Part shown: piece by piece, positions 26,387 through 35,696 of the stretch | Layout of the letters: every line of letters starts with the position of its first letter | How positions within the stretch are numbered: position 1 is the stretch's first letter | Origin: Tamlana carrageenivorans | Lineage (GTDB): Bacteria > Bacteroidota > Bacteroidia > Flavobacteriales > Flavobacteriaceae | Length of the DNA: 64,000 nt | Direction: 5' to 3' | NCBI RefSeq assembly: GCF_002893765.1 | Contig: NZ_CP025938.1 | Span: forward strand, 1,798,001-1,862,000 | Made by a program: the position numbers and the translations under genes | The notes under the pieces: generated by a model | Databases searched by the model: none | What the model saw: only the letters and a program-made list of their open reading frames with translations | What the model was told of the DNA's origin: nothing

Positions 26387-26402
26387 CTAAAATTGCAAAA
26401 AG

Positions 26403-26430
26403 AAAGCTCTGAGAAATTAGGGCTTTTTTT
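26403..26430 (+). terminator. Terminator of tRNA-Asp
   Basis: AAAGCTCT and AGGGCTTT pair (one G-U) and are followed by a T run. Confidence 0.7.
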
Positions 26431-26584
26431 GGCAATTATAATGAGGTTGTGTTGTTCACGCTATAAGCGTGATGTAGTTTACCAAAGTTATTTTGGTATT
26501 CCAATGGAAAGCTTTCCTTTTTTCCTTAAGTCCTGATGACTATCAGGATCTAGAAAATGGGGATGCTTTTTTGTTTTAGGGCGG

Positions 26585-26598
26585 TTTGTGCTTGATCC
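26585..26598 (-). other. Fossil end of an ISAon1-type element
   Basis: On the minus strand this is GGATCAAGCACAAA, the same 14 bases as the left terminal repeat of the element starting at 26617, in the opposite orientation and 18 bases away. The similarity ends abruptly on the left. It suggests that an earlier copy was inserted here and then mostly deleted. Confidence 0.5.
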
Positions 26599-26798
26599 TA
26601 GAAAGCTCGTAAAAAGGGATCAAGCACAAAAGTTGGGGAGTATTTAAAAAAAGAAGATCTTTGAATAAAAATTTTTAATGTCATCAGATTCATTATTAGC
26701 CATAGCCAATTTATTACTTCCAGAAATACTTATGAAGTATTTTGATTTGGACAAGCACGAAATTAAAGGAGAAGCGGATCAGTCCTAAAAGTTGGGGA

Positions 26799-27743
26799 CT
26801 AGGCATAAATTTGTGCTAATCTAAAGAGGAAGAATTCCTTATTTCTCACACCTCTAAGTTGTTGTCTAAAGGCTTTGATCTTTGCATTAAAAGATTCAGC
26901 GGCCGCATTGGTACTTCTGTTGTCAAAATAGTTTAATATTCCCCTGTAATTTAGGGAGATTGTGTTCATAACAACTCTAAAGCTTTTAAAGCCACTATTT
27001 TCAATTTGATTGTACCAAAGTGCCAATTTAGTCATTGCTATATTTTTGTCTGTACAAGTATTATAAATTACTCTTAGCTGGTTTGACAAGTCATAAGCTT
27101 CCTTTATCATAGGGTATTGCATGAATAAAATTCCTGCCCTTTCCTTTTGGGAACTAGTCCATTTGTCAGGACTTTTGAATAGAAGATACCTACTTCGTGC
27201 TAGCAGTTGTTTGCGCGTATCCCCGTTACTAAATACTTCTGCTAGATACTGGTAGTTATTATTTTTAGCTGTCTTGATAGCCTCATTTTCTAGTTCTAGA
27301 GCTTGCCAGCGGTATTTTACTCTAATGTCTTGTACAGCATCAGAAGCTAGTTGTTGTACATGAAAGCGATCAATGACTTGCACGGCTCTTGGGAAGCTCT
27401 TCTTTGCAATTAGTTTCATGCTACCGGCCATATCTAAGGTTATTTCTTCTACCAACCTCCGCTTGCCTTCAGGTATCTTTTTAAGATATTTAATAACCTC
27501 TTCGGCCTTAGTTCCTGAAATAATAGCTACAATAGAACCTGCTCTACCTTTGGCTTTTTTATTGGTTACTACGGTGTATAACTCTCCTTGTGAAAGTGCT
27601 ATTTCATCTATAGATAATCGTTTGCCAATATTTTGAGGGTAGACTAACCATTTGGAGGATCGCTCAAGGTATTCCCAATCTTTAAATTCACTTAAATAAT
27701 CTCGATATTGGCGCTGTAGCTTTTTACCATCTAAACCATACAA
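26799..27743 (-). CDS. ISAon1-family transposase (ISL3-type DDE domain), element A
   Basis: About 314 residues. ISL3-type motifs: LSIDEIALSQGELYTVVTNK (first Asp), EEITLDMAGSMKLIAKKSFP, VIDRFHVQQLASDAVQDIR (second Asp with FH), and the C-terminal STNAAAESFNAKIKAFRQQL (Glu). The displayed start is a TTG; the frame is open further upstream into the end of the N-terminal gene, relative to which it lies in the +1 frame. It is probably translated by frameshifting from that gene or from a weak internal start. Confidence 0.87.
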   Translation of the reverse strand: MYGLDGKKLQRQYRDYLSEFKDWEYLERSSKWLVYPQNIGKRLSIDEIALSQGELYTVVTNKKAKGRAGSIVAIISGTKAEEVIKYLKKIPEGKRRLVEEITLDMAGSMKLIAKKSFPRAVQVIDRFHVQQLASDAVQDIRVKYRWQALELENEAIKTAKNNNYQYLAEVFSNGDTRKQLLARSRYLLFKSPDKWTSSQKERAGILFMQYPMIKEAYDLSNQLRVIYNTCTDKNIAMTKLALWYNQIENSGFKSFRVVMNTISLNYRGILNYFDNRSTNAAAESFNAKIKAFRQQLRGVRNKEFFLFRLAQIYA

Positions 27744-27774
27744 ATTAGCTATAGTTTGCGTGCTAGTATTGTTA

Positions 27775-28125
27775 TTATCGATTAATTTCTTTTAAAAAAG
27801 CGGCAAACTCGGTGGTCATACGAGTGCCTTTTTCTACATTATTCCAGTCTCTTTGCAGGGTTTCTTTTGTGTCTACATCACGCCATCTGCGGCGCTTTAA
27901 ATGCAGATAAACTAGTTTCCCTCTAAGTGGAAAATCCTCGATAATTATTTCTTTATGAAAACCTTTAGATTCTACTTTACGTGTTTTAAAACTATTTGGG
28001 ACAATGTTCTTCTCTTCGAAATACAACCGAAGTTTATCTTCTGTTGAAGAACTACTTTTAAAACTAAAATGAGCTACCAGAAAATCAGGTAGTAATAAGG
28101 ATAATAAATCTTTAGAAATTTCCAC
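27775..28125 (-). CDS. ISAon1 transposase N-terminal region protein, element A
   Basis: 116 residues, MEISKDLLSLLLPDFLVAHF to FAAFLKEINR. Homologous to the N-terminal protein of element B (shared LLLP, HLKRRRW, RDWN, GTRMT, EFA-FLKEI). Likely the DNA-binding/Zn-like half separated from the catalytic half by a frame change at the T6A4 tract near its 3' end. Confidence 0.85.
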   Translation of the reverse strand: MEISKDLLSLLLPDFLVAHFSFKSSSSTEDKLRLYFEEKNIVPNSFKTRKVESKGFHKEIIIEDFPLRGKLVYLHLKRRRWRDVDTKETLQRDWNNVEKGTRMTTEFAAFLKEINR

Positions 28126-28582
28126 GGAATTTAATTTTTTCCAAAGATAAAATTATTTTTACTCCCCAACTTTTGCTCTTGATCCGGAGAAGCACTACAT
28201 TTTTATTTTACAGAACTAAACACGATTCCCGAAGAATTTAATGGAACTAAACTTCATTCCAAAGGCTTCTTTTCTGAGGCTACCGTTCAAGACTTCCCTA
28301 TACGAGGTAAAAATGTTTACCTTCATATAAAACGCCGCAGATGGCTGAATAAGCAAACCAATGAAGTGGTTCATAGAGATTGGAATTTAGTAGCACAGGG
28401 AACACGGATGACCGCCGAGTTTGCTGATTTTTTAAAAGAAATTAGTCCATACTAAAGCTACGGATTGCCACACCATTGGATTTTTCTACGGTGTTAACGG
28501 CAAGAAACTGCAACGCCAGTACAAAGATCACTTAAGTGATTTTAAATCTTGGGATCAAAAAGCCCATGCAAAAGATTGGCTA

Positions 28583-29428
28583 TTGTACCCTGAGAATCTA
28601 GGAAGCTACCTATCGCTTGACGAAACCGCTTTTTGCAATGGCGAACTCTACACCATCTTAACCAATAAAGATGCCAAAGGAAAGAAAGGCTCTATAGTAG
28701 CTATAGTTAAAGGAACTAAAGCTGAAACAGTGATAAAAATACTTCATGAAATTCCTTTAAAACAAAGAAATAAAGTTAAAGAAGTGACTCTGGATATGGC
28801 AGGAAACATGGGACTCATTGTTAAAAAATCATTCCCCAATGCCTGCTTAGTTATAGACCGTTTTCATGTGCAGAAATTAGCATTGGACGCTTTGCAAGAA
28901 ATAAGAATAAAACACAGGTGGGAAGCCATCGATTTTGAAAATGATGCCATAGAAGACGCTAGAAGTAAATCTTTAAAATACACACCTGAAATACTTCCAA
29001 ACGGAGATACATTAAAACAACTACTGGCAAGAGGAAGATATTTACTCTATAAGCCAAGCAATAAGTGGACTGAAAACCAAGCTAAAAGATCAGTGATACT
29101 ATTTAAACACTATCCTGATATAGAAAAAGCATACAAACTATGCCAGAACTTATCTTGGATTTTTAACAATACTCAGGATAAAACTTCCGCATTAACACGA
29201 TTAGCTAAATGGGATGAAAAAGTTAGACAAGCAGCCTTTAAAAGCTTTAATACTATATCCAGAACCATGTCTGTTCACTATCAAAACATTCTAAACTATT
29301 TTGATAATAGAAGTACCAACGCTTCAGCAGAAGCTTTCAATGCTAAAATTAAGGCTTTTAGAGCACAGTTCAGAGGCGTGAGAAACGTAAAATTCTTCCT
29401 CTATAGATTAACTACTATTTTTGCTTAA
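28583..29428 (+). CDS. ISAon1-family transposase, element B (catalytic part)
   Basis: 281 residues from the internal ATG; the frame is open upstream to about 28437 (KLVHTKATDCHTIGFFYGVN...). Catalytic motifs: LSLDETAFCNGELYTILTNK, VTLDMAGNMGLIVKKSFPNA, VIDRFHVQKLALDALQEI, STNASAEAFNAKIKAFRAQF. All DDE positions appear intact. Its N-terminal partner gene is interrupted by element A, so transposition in cis is probably lost. Confidence 0.82.
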   Translation: MYPENLGSYLSLDETAFCNGELYTILTNKDAKGKKGSIVAIVKGTKAETVIKILHEIPLKQRNKVKEVTLDMAGNMGLIVKKSFPNACLVIDRFHVQKLALDALQEIRIKHRWEAIDFENDAIEDARSKSLKYTPEILPNGDTLKQLLARGRYLLYKPSNKWTENQAKRSVILFKHYPDIEKAYKLCQNLSWIFNNTQDKTSALTRLAKWDEKVRQAAFKSFNTISRTMSVHYQNILNYFDNRSTNASAEAFNAKIKAFRAQFRGVRNVKFFLYRLTTIFA

Positions 29429-29460
29429 TTCTAAAATCCCCCAACTTTTGCTCTTGATCC

Positions 29461-30294
29461 GTAAAAAGGCGTGTTGCCAGGGGTGTTGCTCGTAGTGGCT
29501 TGAATGGCTATGATGTGGTTTAGCCACGGATTAAAATATTTTCTGGCATCAATTTCATATTTAGAAAATTGGTAGGTACTTCCTAAAAATTTTGGGTTGG
29601 TTAAAATGTAAGTCATTACATAGGTCCCTTGTTGCGGGTTGTACCTGTTGTCGCGGCTATCATAAGAAAAAGCTAATCCTGTACCTAAGGCAATACCTCC
29701 GTCTAAGCCTGTAACTTTGTCTCGGATTAAAAAACTATCTGGTTCGGTTTCAATATTAAAATAACTAGAAAAATTAATAGGTACCCCAACGTAGAAGTAT
29801 TTGTTGAAACGAAACATGTAGGTAGAAAAAAACTTGATGCTTTCCAGTTGGATTTCTTCTACATCCTCTCTTTTAACGTTATTACCAATTCCAAAAATAT
29901 AATCGGGCTGTTTTTTATAATTTATGTAGGCCTCTACAACACGATTGTTTTCTTTAAAGATAAGTTCTGTGGAAATGGAAGCGTTAATTTGACCCCTAGA
30001 GGATAAGGTGAACAATTCTGATAGTTTGGAAGGTTTCGAAATCGTATCCTTTTGGGATAGTTGTAAAATGTTAAATTTGGTTAATCCATAAATATTACCA
30101 GCTTCTGGAAGATGAGAATAAATAGGTACAGGGAATTTCTTAAAAAAGGCTTCAGCTTTTTTATTGAATTGGTCAAACTTTGACTCGTGTTTAGTGCTAT
30201 CCGTTTTCTTTCTATGAATTGTGGAGTCATGCTGTGCGATAATAGAGATCGAACAAATGAGCAGTGATAGAAAAATATGCCTTTTCATAAGCAT
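29461..30294 (-). pseudogene. Outer-membrane beta-barrel protein (BamA/surface-antigen type), truncated by IS
   Basis: Starts MLMKRHIFLSLLICS (or at the second Met, 30288) with a signal peptide. The barrel part includes SRGQINASISTELIFKENNR, GLAFSYDSRDNRYNPQQGTY and KYEIDARKYFNPWLNHIIAI, the bacterial surface antigen (D15-like) pattern. It breaks at NTPFY exactly where the 8-bp target duplication of element B begins. On the other side of the IS (26608 downward) the frame continues ELSRI, then runs into the fossil IS end and a stop, so the last barrel strands are gone. The BamA-like C-terminal strand needed for insertion is missing. Confidence 0.8.
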
Positions 30295-30508
30295 TTTAAA
30301 TTGACCAAGTAGTAAGGGGTATTTATATAGCTTTGGCGAAGGTAGGTTTATTTTTTATTAATAGAAATGCTTAATAAAGCAATGTGCTGTTCTTTTGGCA
30401 TACAAATATTATTTTTTTGAGGTTTTGGTGAAAATGTGCTATTGTTATTTTTTATCTTATGTTTAAAAGGAAAGCTTTTCCTATGTTGAATTTTTAAAGT
30501 GTATTTGA

Positions 30509-30874
30509 ATGAAAAAAGTATATCATGTTTTATTTATTTTAGGTCTTTTTATGGGTTTTAACTCATGCGGATCTGATGATGCTGAAAATGCTATTGATTG
30601 CCTTTTTGAACCCGTAAATTTCAATGTAAATCATGTGATATCACCCAAAAACTCAAAGGAAGTGTCTTTTATCTTGTTGTATACTGGTGAACATAATTTA
30701 GATGAAGAGGTCACATGGAATTTTGGAGATGGTACTACTCTGAAAATTTCAGGAACTAGGGCGACGCATACTTATTCTGATGCAGGATCGTATAAGGTGG
30801 TGGTAAAACCTACTGTTAGAAACGGAGATGCCTTTTGTTCTCCAAGTGTAGATAGGAATATTAATGTAGAGTAG
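30509..30874 (+). CDS. Small PKD-domain lipoprotein
   Basis: 121 residues. The signal peptide ends in a lipobox (GFNSCG), followed by an acidic SDDAEN stretch that resembles the Bacteroidota surface-export signal. A single PKD-like Ig domain follows: EVTWNFGDGTTLKISG and ATHTYSDAGSYKVVVKPTV, with the diagnostic WNFGDGT and TYxxxGxYxV. Probably surface-exposed; ligand unknown. It lies alone upstream of the LacI regulator. Confidence 0.82.
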   Translation: MKKVYHVLFILGLFMGFNSCGSDDAENAIDCLFEPVNFNVNHVISPKNSKEVSFILLYTGEHNLDEEVTWNFGDGTTLKISGTRATHTYSDAGSYKVVVKPTVRNGDAFCSPSVDRNINVE

Positions 30875-30932
30875 TTCAGGTTTTTAGTACATGTGAATTT
30901 TTCTAAAAAAATAAATCATGAGTAGCAATGAG

Positions 30933-30940
30933 TAATTTTG
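30933..30940 (+). promoter_or_regulatory. -7 element of the LacI-family gene
   Basis: TAATTTTG matches TAnnTTTG; ATG 30976 follows 35 bases later. Confidence 0.45.
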
Positions 30941-30975
30941 TACATTGCATGAGTTATACAATTTTATAATCATTT

Positions 30976-31977
30976 ATGGTGACATTAAAACAATTGGCTA
31001 AAGAGCTAAATGTATCGATTTCTACAGTTTCAAAAGCCCTAAATAATAGCACCGAGATAGGTGGCGAAACCGTAAAACGTGTTAAAGAACTCGCCGAATT
31101 ATATAACTATAAACCCAACAAGGTTGCTTTAAGTTTAAAACAGAATAAAACCAAAACTATTGGTGTTATAATTCCTAATATTCTGAATCATTTTTTGGCT
31201 AAAGTTCTTTTCGGAATCGAACGAGAGGCGACTAAACACGGTTATAATATCATTACTTGTATTTCTAATGAATCTTTAGCTCAGGAAAAGGAAAGCTTAC
31301 AATTACTGGCCAGCGGAAGTGTTGATGGATTTATCTTGTCCATGGCCGAAGAAACGCAAATTAAAGGTGAGGTTGAGCATTTCAAAAGAACCATTAGTCA
31401 GGGGTTACCTGTGGTCATGTTTGATCGCGTTGCTCACGATGTGATGTGCGATAAAGTGATTGTAGATGATTTTGAATCCACCTATAATGCTACAAAAACC
31501 TTATTAGCCGAAAACCGGAAAACTATAGGTTTTATTAGTAACATCAACGATTTAAGTGTTGGGAAACTTCGAGAACGCGGTTATAATAAAGCGATTTTAG
31601 AAGCCGGTATGGAGGCACTGGTTTTAAAACTTAAGAAAAAAGATGATCAGCAGAAAAAGATTAAGAGTTTTTTCAAGAAAAATGGTCAGCTAGATGGTAT
31701 TATTGCTGCCGATAGTTCTTCGGGAATAATTGGCTTAAATATGGCTGTGAATTTTGGTTTAAAAGTACCAAAGGATATCTCTGTAATTGGTTTTGCTAGT
31801 AAGTCCGATTCTTATCATACCTTACCCAGATTAACGACCATTCGTCAGCATGCTAAAATTATCGGATCTAAGGCAGCAGAACTTCTAATAACCAGGCTTC
31901 AACAAACGCCAAGGGATGAGAATTTTCGCACTAAAATAGTGAAAACGAGCCTCATAAAAAATAAATCTACACTTTAG
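30976..31977 (+). CDS. LacI/GalR-family transcriptional regulator
   Basis: 333 residues. N-terminal HTH: TLKQLAKELNVSISTVSKAL and hinge NYKPNKVALSLKQNKTKTIG. The periplasmic-binding-like effector domain follows (IGVIIPNILNHFLAKVLFGI; GLPVVMFDRV; LDGIIAADSSSGIIGLNMAV; ISVIGFAS). The family usually controls sugar use. No sugar gene is adjacent now: downstream are the small lipoproteins and the IS cluster, so its regulon is elsewhere or has been displaced. A hairpin follows at 32114. Confidence 0.93.
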   Translation: MVTLKQLAKELNVSISTVSKALNNSTEIGGETVKRVKELAELYNYKPNKVALSLKQNKTKTIGVIIPNILNHFLAKVLFGIEREATKHGYNIITCISNESLAQEKESLQLLASGSVDGFILSMAEETQIKGEVEHFKRTISQGLPVVMFDRVAHDVMCDKVIVDDFESTYNATKTLLAENRKTIGFISNINDLSVGKLRERGYNKAILEAGMEALVLKLKKKDDQQKKIKSFFKKNGQLDGIIAADSSSGIIGLNMAVNFGLKVPKDISVIGFASKSDSYHTLPRLTTIRQHAKIIGSKAAELLITRLQQTPRDENFRTKIVKTSLIKNKSTL

Positions 31978-32113
31978 TTTGTTAAAATTTCGGGTATTTC
32001 AGCGATTATAGGTTCCTTTTTTAGGGGGGCTTTATAATTTTAAATATTTGTAATTATATTAGAATGCTGAATGGTTAAAAAATTGCTTCTTTATTTCCTG
32101 TAAAAAATCATTC

Positions 32114-32140
32114 ATGGCTATTTCTGGCCATTTTTCTCTC
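32114..32140 (+). terminator. Terminator-like hairpin downstream of the LacI gene
   Basis: ATGGC and GCCAT around TATTTCTG, followed by TTTTTCTCTC. The stem is short. Confidence 0.5.
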
Positions 32141-32269
32141 AATATCCATACGCTAATGGTCGTGCATTTAAGTGCGATTTCATATGTTTTGTTTAGTTGA
32201 TTTTTACGGTCTAAAATTCAAAATACATCAATTTTTTAAAATAATATTTAACCTGAAAAACTCAAAAAA

Positions 32270-32416
32270 ATGAAAATTCTTAAAATCACCTTATTAGTAG
32301 CAGTCTTTATCACTTTATTCACTTCTTGTACTAAAGAAGATTTACATGAAGATGATATGTTGATAGACGAAACTTCAACGACATTAATCACAAGCGGAAA
32401 TGTAGTTGAACGCTAA
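32270..32416 (+). CDS. 48-residue lipoprotein with conserved C-terminus, copy 1
   Basis: Too short for ordinary gene callers. MKILKITLLVAVF leads a signal peptide ending in the lipobox FTSC, followed by TKEDLHEDDM (acidic, like the Bacteroidota surface-lipoprotein signal). The C-terminus is TTLITSGNVVER. Copies 2 and 3 (38591 and 38788) are nearly identical and the same length. Originally 47 bases separated copy 1 from copy 2 before an IS inserted. I do not recognise a named family. The array lies directly upstream of a TPR histidine kinase, so a signal-peptide precursor is a reasonable guess. Confidence 0.85.
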   Translation: MKILKITLLVAVFITLFTSCTKEDLHEDDMLIDETSTTLITSGNVVER

Positions 32417-33161
32417 TAAAAAATAAATTTCTCAAATCAAATAACAATTAAAAAAACGTAAAAATGAGGCCTAATAGACAAAATGGTTGGTCTTTTAACG
32501 CCTATTCTTGTACGTCTATTTTTGCTTTTAAAAACTCATTAATAAATTTGATTTTTCTTTGTTTGGTTAATCCGTTATGATTTCTGAGTTTGTTTTTTAA
32601 ATCAGAAAAATGCCCATCAATCATATTGGTTGTATTAGGAATATTTAAATCGTAATTATCATACCATGTAAATAACCATGTCATATTCGTATTAAGACTT
32701 CTATACGCACTCCTAAGTCGTTTATGGGTAAAATGACTCTTGCCTGTTTCATTATTAATAGTTCGCTCATTTAAAAAGCTTTCCCACTTAATAAACCACA
32801 TATTTAATCCTCCTTCGAAAGATTCTTTATCTGTATTTTTGAGCATAGCTACATGCGTTTTTAATTCAATTGAAGCAAGCATTTTCGGGTTCTTAGTTAT
32901 ATATCTTCTTATTGCAGCAACTTGATGAAATTGACAGAGCTGGACAGGTATTCCTTTAAACGTACCAACCAAGCCTTTTCTACCATCACATACAATAGCA
33001 ACAATCTCAAAACCTTTAGATTTTAGCTCATTAATCCCCTTTATATACAAAGCGTTAGTTTCTGATTTGACGTAATACCTGGCTATTTCGGAGTGACCAT
33101 GCCACGTATTTCGGTCAAACCGTGCCACTTTAAGAGATCATACAATAATAGTTAAATTTAA

Positions 33162-33902
33162 TTAATACTGTTCTTTCAACTTACCTTTTCTCAAGGATTC
33201 TCCAGTAAGGTTTATCCTATGCGATGAATTTACAATACGATCTAGTATCGCATCAGCGATAGTGCTTTCGCCGATAATATCGTACCAAGCGGATACAGGT
33301 ATTTGTGAAGCTACAATCGTTGCTTTTTTATCATGTCTTTCATCGATTATGTCCATAAGCGCCTCTCTGTCCTGATTGTCGAAGCTCTGTAAACCAAAAT
33401 CATCAAGGATAAGCAGATCTACTTTTAATAGTTTTGCAAGTTCTTTAAGGTAAGTGCCATCTACTTTACTTAGTTTTAATCGTTTCATCAGTCTAGCAGT
33501 ATTTGTGTATAGGGTTCTTTTATTCATCATACAAGCTTGATGTCCCAATGCCTGAGCTATATAACTTTTACCCACTCCAGAGGATCCTGTGATAATCAAG
33601 TTTTCCTTTTTTTGTACAAAATCTAGAGTAGCCAAACGCTCGAACATATTTCTGTCCAAGCTTCTGTTGTGCAGGTAATTAATATCTGTAAGTGTAGCTC
33701 CCTGCTTAAAGGCTGCTTGCGTTGTAAGCCTTTTTATCTTTCTATTCTGAAGGTCTTCCCATTGGTGATCGGTAAGCAATGCTAGATATTGATCTGGCGT
33801 AAGACCCTCTATTCGGTTATCACTAAGGTGGTTGTGATGGAGTTCAGCCATAGCTGTTAATCTCATTTTTCTGAGTTTTTCGATGGTGTGATTTGTATTC
33901 AT
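33162..33902 (-). CDS. istB: IS21 helper ATPase IstB
   Basis: 246 residues from MNTNHTIEKLRKMRLTAMAE. AAA+ motifs: Walker A ITGSSGVGKSYIAQALGHQA and Walker B VDLLILDDFGLQSF, then sensor-type TIVASQIPVSAWYD and the C-terminal DRIVNSSHRINLTGESLRK. IstB stimulates IstA strand transfer and target choice. I start at 33902 rather than the longer in-frame Met at 33974, which overlaps the end of istA. It appears intact, but its partner istA is frameshifted. Confidence 0.93.
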   Translation of the reverse strand: MNTNHTIEKLRKMRLTAMAELHHNHLSDNRIEGLTPDQYLALLTDHQWEDLQNRKIKRLTTQAAFKQGATLTDINYLHNRSLDRNMFERLATLDFVQKKENLIITGSSGVGKSYIAQALGHQACMMNKRTLYTNTARLMKRLKLSKVDGTYLKELAKLLKVDLLILDDFGLQSFDNQDREALMDIIDERHDKKATIVASQIPVSAWYDIIGESTIADAILDRIVNSSHRINLTGESLRKGKLKEQY

Positions 33903-33939
33903 ATATGTATAAAATTTAAGTGATTTTTTCGTGTTGTTT

Positions 33940-35494
33940 TTACTTATAATTGGATGCCCCACGGATGTTCGCATGCTTGGGGATATGAGAACCTCGGTCT
34001 GTTTCTTCTTGTAGGAATAAGGAGCTTTGATCTAGATTATTCTTCAGTATGTTGGTTATCCTGTTGTAGCTTACAGCATCAGCCTGTATGGCTCTTTTGC
34101 AAGCATTATCTAACCTTTGGGAGCCATAAGACTTATGGAGTTGTATAACGCCCATAGCTCTTTTATACCCTGTTTCAGGATAATCCAACGCAGCAATAAT
34201 CCGCTCGACACATGCTGCAACATAACTACCATGGACAACTGCCTTGTTCTTAAAGTATTGCGGACTCCACTGGCTGTATTGTTTATGAGAACTACTAAGG
34301 TGATCCTTGTTGGTTATGTATGCGCCTTTGGAACCGCTACGTTGGTGTATAGCTATGCGCTGTTGATTATAATACACCTCTACCATGCCTTTGGTATAGT
34401 GTAGCGTGGTTTCCTTGCCAATGTAACGATATGGAACGCTGTAGTAAGTCTTATCTGGTGAAAAATAGATATAGCCTATTTTCTGAACCTTAGCTCTTCT
34501 ATATTCTTTTATCTCGTAGCGTGTACTGCTTAAGGGTTTTAGATACTCTCGTTCGACGCTTTGGAAGAGCTCCAGACGACTAGCTTCTTTGCGTTGGAAT
34601 AATAGGTTGTTGTAGCGCTCTAGTAGAAGTTTTATCTCTTTGTTTAGATCTGCTAAAGAAAAAAAGGTCATTTCCCGAAGGGGATAATAAATCCGTTGAT
34701 AAGCTAGATGCACCGCGTTTTCCACCAGCGCTTTATCTTGAGGGGAGTAACTACGCGTTGGATTGACCACGCAGTTGTAATGGCGGGCAAAGTCTTTAAA
34801 ACTACGGTTAACCTGAGCTTCGTATCTACTAGATCTGGTAACGACTGATTTTAGATTGTCTGATACGATGGCCTTGGGTACTCCCCCCGTAGAAATGAAG
34901 GGCGTTTTCGCAACAACTTATAAAATCTTCACGCTTTTGGCTCATACAAGCCTCAACATAGGTATACTGACTGTTAGGGAGCATGGCAACAAAGACCTCT
35001 ACTGGAAGTATCTCGCCTGTGATTTTGTCTACTATCTGAAGTTTTTTTCCAGCAAAGTCCACGAACATCTCTTTCCCTGCCTCGTGTTCAAGTTTCATAG
35101 ATCCCTTGATCTTGGCATATTTACGATGGTAATGCTCCATGAATTGAGTGTAACTATAAGGGTCTTTAACCTTTTGACTATATTCTGTGTAGTGGTACAA
35201 AAAAGTAAATCCTGGGTGGTTCCGAGCCTTATTAATACTTTCAAAATAAAGCATCAATTCATCATAGCGTTTGTTATTTATGGTTGTATGAGATGTAAAG
35301 AGCTTTTCTAGGGTGTGGTTGTCTAGCTTTAATAACTCCTTAAAACTATAACCACTACCTTTAAATAGGTGTATATAGCTATTTATAGTGTTGCGGCAAA
35401 TGCCAAGTGTGGCTCCAATTTGACGGTTACTATAACCATCTTGTTTTAAGTTGATAATTTGTTTTAGGTCCTTTGGATCAAGTGTGTTGGCCAT
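33940..35494 (-). pseudogene. istA: IS21 transposase IstA, one-base frameshift
   Basis: N-terminal half from 35494: MANTLDPKDLKQIINLKQDG, HTH SNRQIGATLGICRNTINSYI, then the rve core (GKEMFVDFAGKKLQIVDK; ILPVEVFVAMLPNSQYTYVE) to ENALHFYGG. At the run of six C at 34880-34885 the frame breaks. With five C the protein would continue GVPKAIVSDNLKSVVTRSSR and then VVNPTRSYSPQDKALVENAV, containing the last catalytic Glu, to 33940. An extra base in a homopolymer is either a real mutation or a sequencing error. Confidence 0.9.
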
Positions 35495-35696
35495 ATCGCT
35501 TTTTAGAGCAATAAGGTAATTACTTGATCTCTTAAAGTGGCACAAATCGAAACGGAAACATTGGCACAAATCAAACCGTTTTTAGCTAACTCAATTTCCG
35601 TGTGGCACAATTTAAACCGAAATCAACGGCACAGTAACTCCGAAATCACTGGCACAAATCGAACCGTGTTAGCCAATACCTCCGTATTCAAGAACT

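Larger units (their letters stand above)
26776..28185 (-). mobile_element. ISAon1-type insertion sequence A (nested inside B)
   Basis: 1410 bp. Inverted ends GGATCAGTCCTAAAAGTTGG and GGATCAAGAGCAAAAGTTGG. The 8-bp target duplication GGAGAAGC is at 26768-26775 and 28186-28193. It inserted in antisense orientation into the N-terminal gene of element B. The two elements are related but clearly diverged at protein level. Confidence 0.93.
26678..28455 (+). pseudogene. ISAon1 transposase N-terminal protein of element B, split by element A
   Basis: Starts MSSDSLLAIANLLLPEILMK at 26678 and reads to 26775, where element A begins. It resumes in frame at 28194 (ALHFYFTELNTIPEEFNG) and ends EFADFLKEISPY at 28455. 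The restored product has 119 residues and aligns along its length with the homologous protein of element A (27775-28125). Confidence 0.88.
26617..29460 (+). mobile_element. ISAon1-type insertion sequence B (outer, interrupted)
   Basis: The ends are GGATCAAGCACAAAAGTTGG on the left and its near-complement on the right (GGATCAAGAGCAAAAGTTGG read inward). The 8-bp target duplication GTAAAAAG is at 26609-26616 and 29461-29468. Without the nested element A and its duplication it is 1426 bp, with two consecutive transposase frames on the plus strand. It was inserted into an outer-membrane protein gene. Confidence 0.92.
33071..35690 (-). mobile_element. IS21-family element with decayed istA
   Basis: istA-istB order on the minus strand is diagnostic. 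The right end carries five TGGCAC/CGGCAC repeats (35538, 35562, 35603, 35628, 35650), typical IstA binding sites; the left end has matching GTGCCA boxes near 33100 and 33122. Boundaries are approximate: the resumed transposase frame (VKSETN) fixes the left edge near 33071. It sits inside the Zn-finger IS256 element. Confidence 0.8.

Noticed and set aside
32502..33128. A 208-residue ORF starting MARFDRNTW treated as a complete gene
   Set aside because: Its first 15 or so residues are IS21 end sequence read in frame; the true protein is the C-terminal third of the split Zn-finger IS256 transposase.
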